Source: Propionispira raffinosivorans DSM 20765
GTDB lineage: Bacteria > Bacillota > Negativicutes > Selenomonadales > Selenomonadaceae
Reading direction: 5' to 3'
DNA length: 64,000 bases
Assembly: GCF_000381065.1 (NCBI RefSeq)
Contig: NZ_KB905840.1
Span: 124,001-188,000, forward strand
Shown here: one piece after another, positions 63,779-64,000 of the stretch
Layout of the letters: each line of letters starts with the position of its first letter
Numbering within the stretch: the first letter of the stretch is position 1
Made by a program: the position numbers and the translations under genes
The notes under the pieces: generated by a model
Told to the model about the DNA's origin: nothing
The model's database searches: none
What the model saw: only the letters and a program-made list of their open reading frames with translations

Positions 63779-63907
63779 GGATTCAGGAGCTATTTTGTAA
63801 GAAATGGATACTCCAGTGTAAGGTGAATATTCGATCATTTGAACCTACAAAAAGATTGTTGGTAAAAATTCCAGCAATAGCAGGGGTGAAAAAGATCTTT
63901 TTGTAAT

Positions 63908-63922
63908 TGGCATAGGACTTGC
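63908..63922 (+). promoter_or_regulatory. Sigma-54 (-24/-12) promoter
   Basis: TGGCATAGGACTTGC matches the -24/-12 consensus TGGCAC-N5-TTGC with correct GG to GC spacing. It lies about 50 bp upstream of the ATG at 63971. It is the only well-formed sigma-54 site I noticed in non-coding sequence of this window. Confidence 0.75.
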
Positions 63923-63970
63923 ATATATTTAAGAGCGTAGACCAAGTTTTATAAAATGGGGGTGAGAAAG

Positions 63971-64000
63971 ATGCAAGAAAAAGTTACGATTTTATGTTGC
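63971..64000 (+). CDS. Start of a sigma-54-dependent gene, possibly PTS IIB (3' cut by window)
   Basis: The last 30 bases encode MQEKVTILCC after the ribosome binding site GGGGGTGAG. Lactose/cellobiose PTS IIB proteins start with a similar beta strand ending at the phospho-cysteine, and PTS operons are classic sigma-54 targets in Firmicutes. Ten residues are too few to be sure. Confidence 0.5.
   Translation, partial: MQEKVTILCC

Overview
The window reads as a bacterial chromosome segment of low to moderate GC (roughly 40 % by eye), densely packed, with strong AGGAGG-type ribosome binding sites, several TTG starts and many intrinsic terminators. That style, together with MocR and HxlR regulators, lipobox-bearing binding proteins, a citDEFXCG citrate-fermentation operon, GlvA and ECF-type uptake, points to an anaerobic or facultative Firmicute (Bacillota). 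A member of the Negativicutes is my best guess, but no rRNA or other decisive marker is present.

Layout: 1-4 kb carries starch/maltose use (a GH13 amylase cut by the window edge, plus GlvA). 4-12 kb is a mixed housekeeping and stress stretch (Nudix, MocR, aminotransferase, racemase, split chromate transporter, DJ-1, ArsC-like, SMR, MsrA). 12-23 kb is a tri-/dicarboxylate catabolic locus: an aconitase-family hydratase and a DcuC carrier (minus strand) face a LysR regulator and citDEFXCG (plus strand), with copies of a palindromic intergenic repeat around the regulator. 23-27 kb holds an MFS carrier, a lactonase-like secreted protein, an HxlR regulator and a flavoprotein. 27-34 kb is a glycerol-3-phosphate-type ABC transporter operon beside a phospholipase C/diacylglycerol glycosyltransferase pair. 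35-41 kb is an operon joining PxpA with a biotin carboxylase, a biotin carrier and a split urea-carboxylase-like carboxyltransferase. 42-46 kb is metNIQ with an M20 hydrolase. 46-59 kb has pyridoxamine kinase, chemoreceptor, efflux (MarR-EmrAB-like), a TyrR-like regulator and an ECF S component. 59-64 kb holds ppx-ppk, an EcsC-family gene and the first codons of a gene behind a sigma-54 promoter.

The strongest regulatory signal is a shared promoter architecture upstream of the ABC operon (about 31.85 kb) and of ppx-ppk (about 59.42 kb): three TTAAC[AGT] hexamers in exact 11-bp phase, with the -10 exactly 20 bp after the last hexamer. This is the form of a Firmicute PhoP box and ties glycerophosphate uptake and polyphosphate metabolism to phosphate starvation. 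The adjacent phospholipase C/glycosyltransferase pair would fit the same theme (phospholipid to glycolipid remodelling).

The best candidate for an under-described system is the PxpA/biotin-carboxylase operon at 35.6-40.7 kb. Its PxpB carries urea-carboxylase-type sequence hallmarks and its leader contains a complete terminator hairpin between promoter and ribosome binding site. Several long perfect inverted repeats at promoters, a family of about 150-bp palindromic repeats, and a probable frameshift at the 5' end of dcuC are the other points worth checking.
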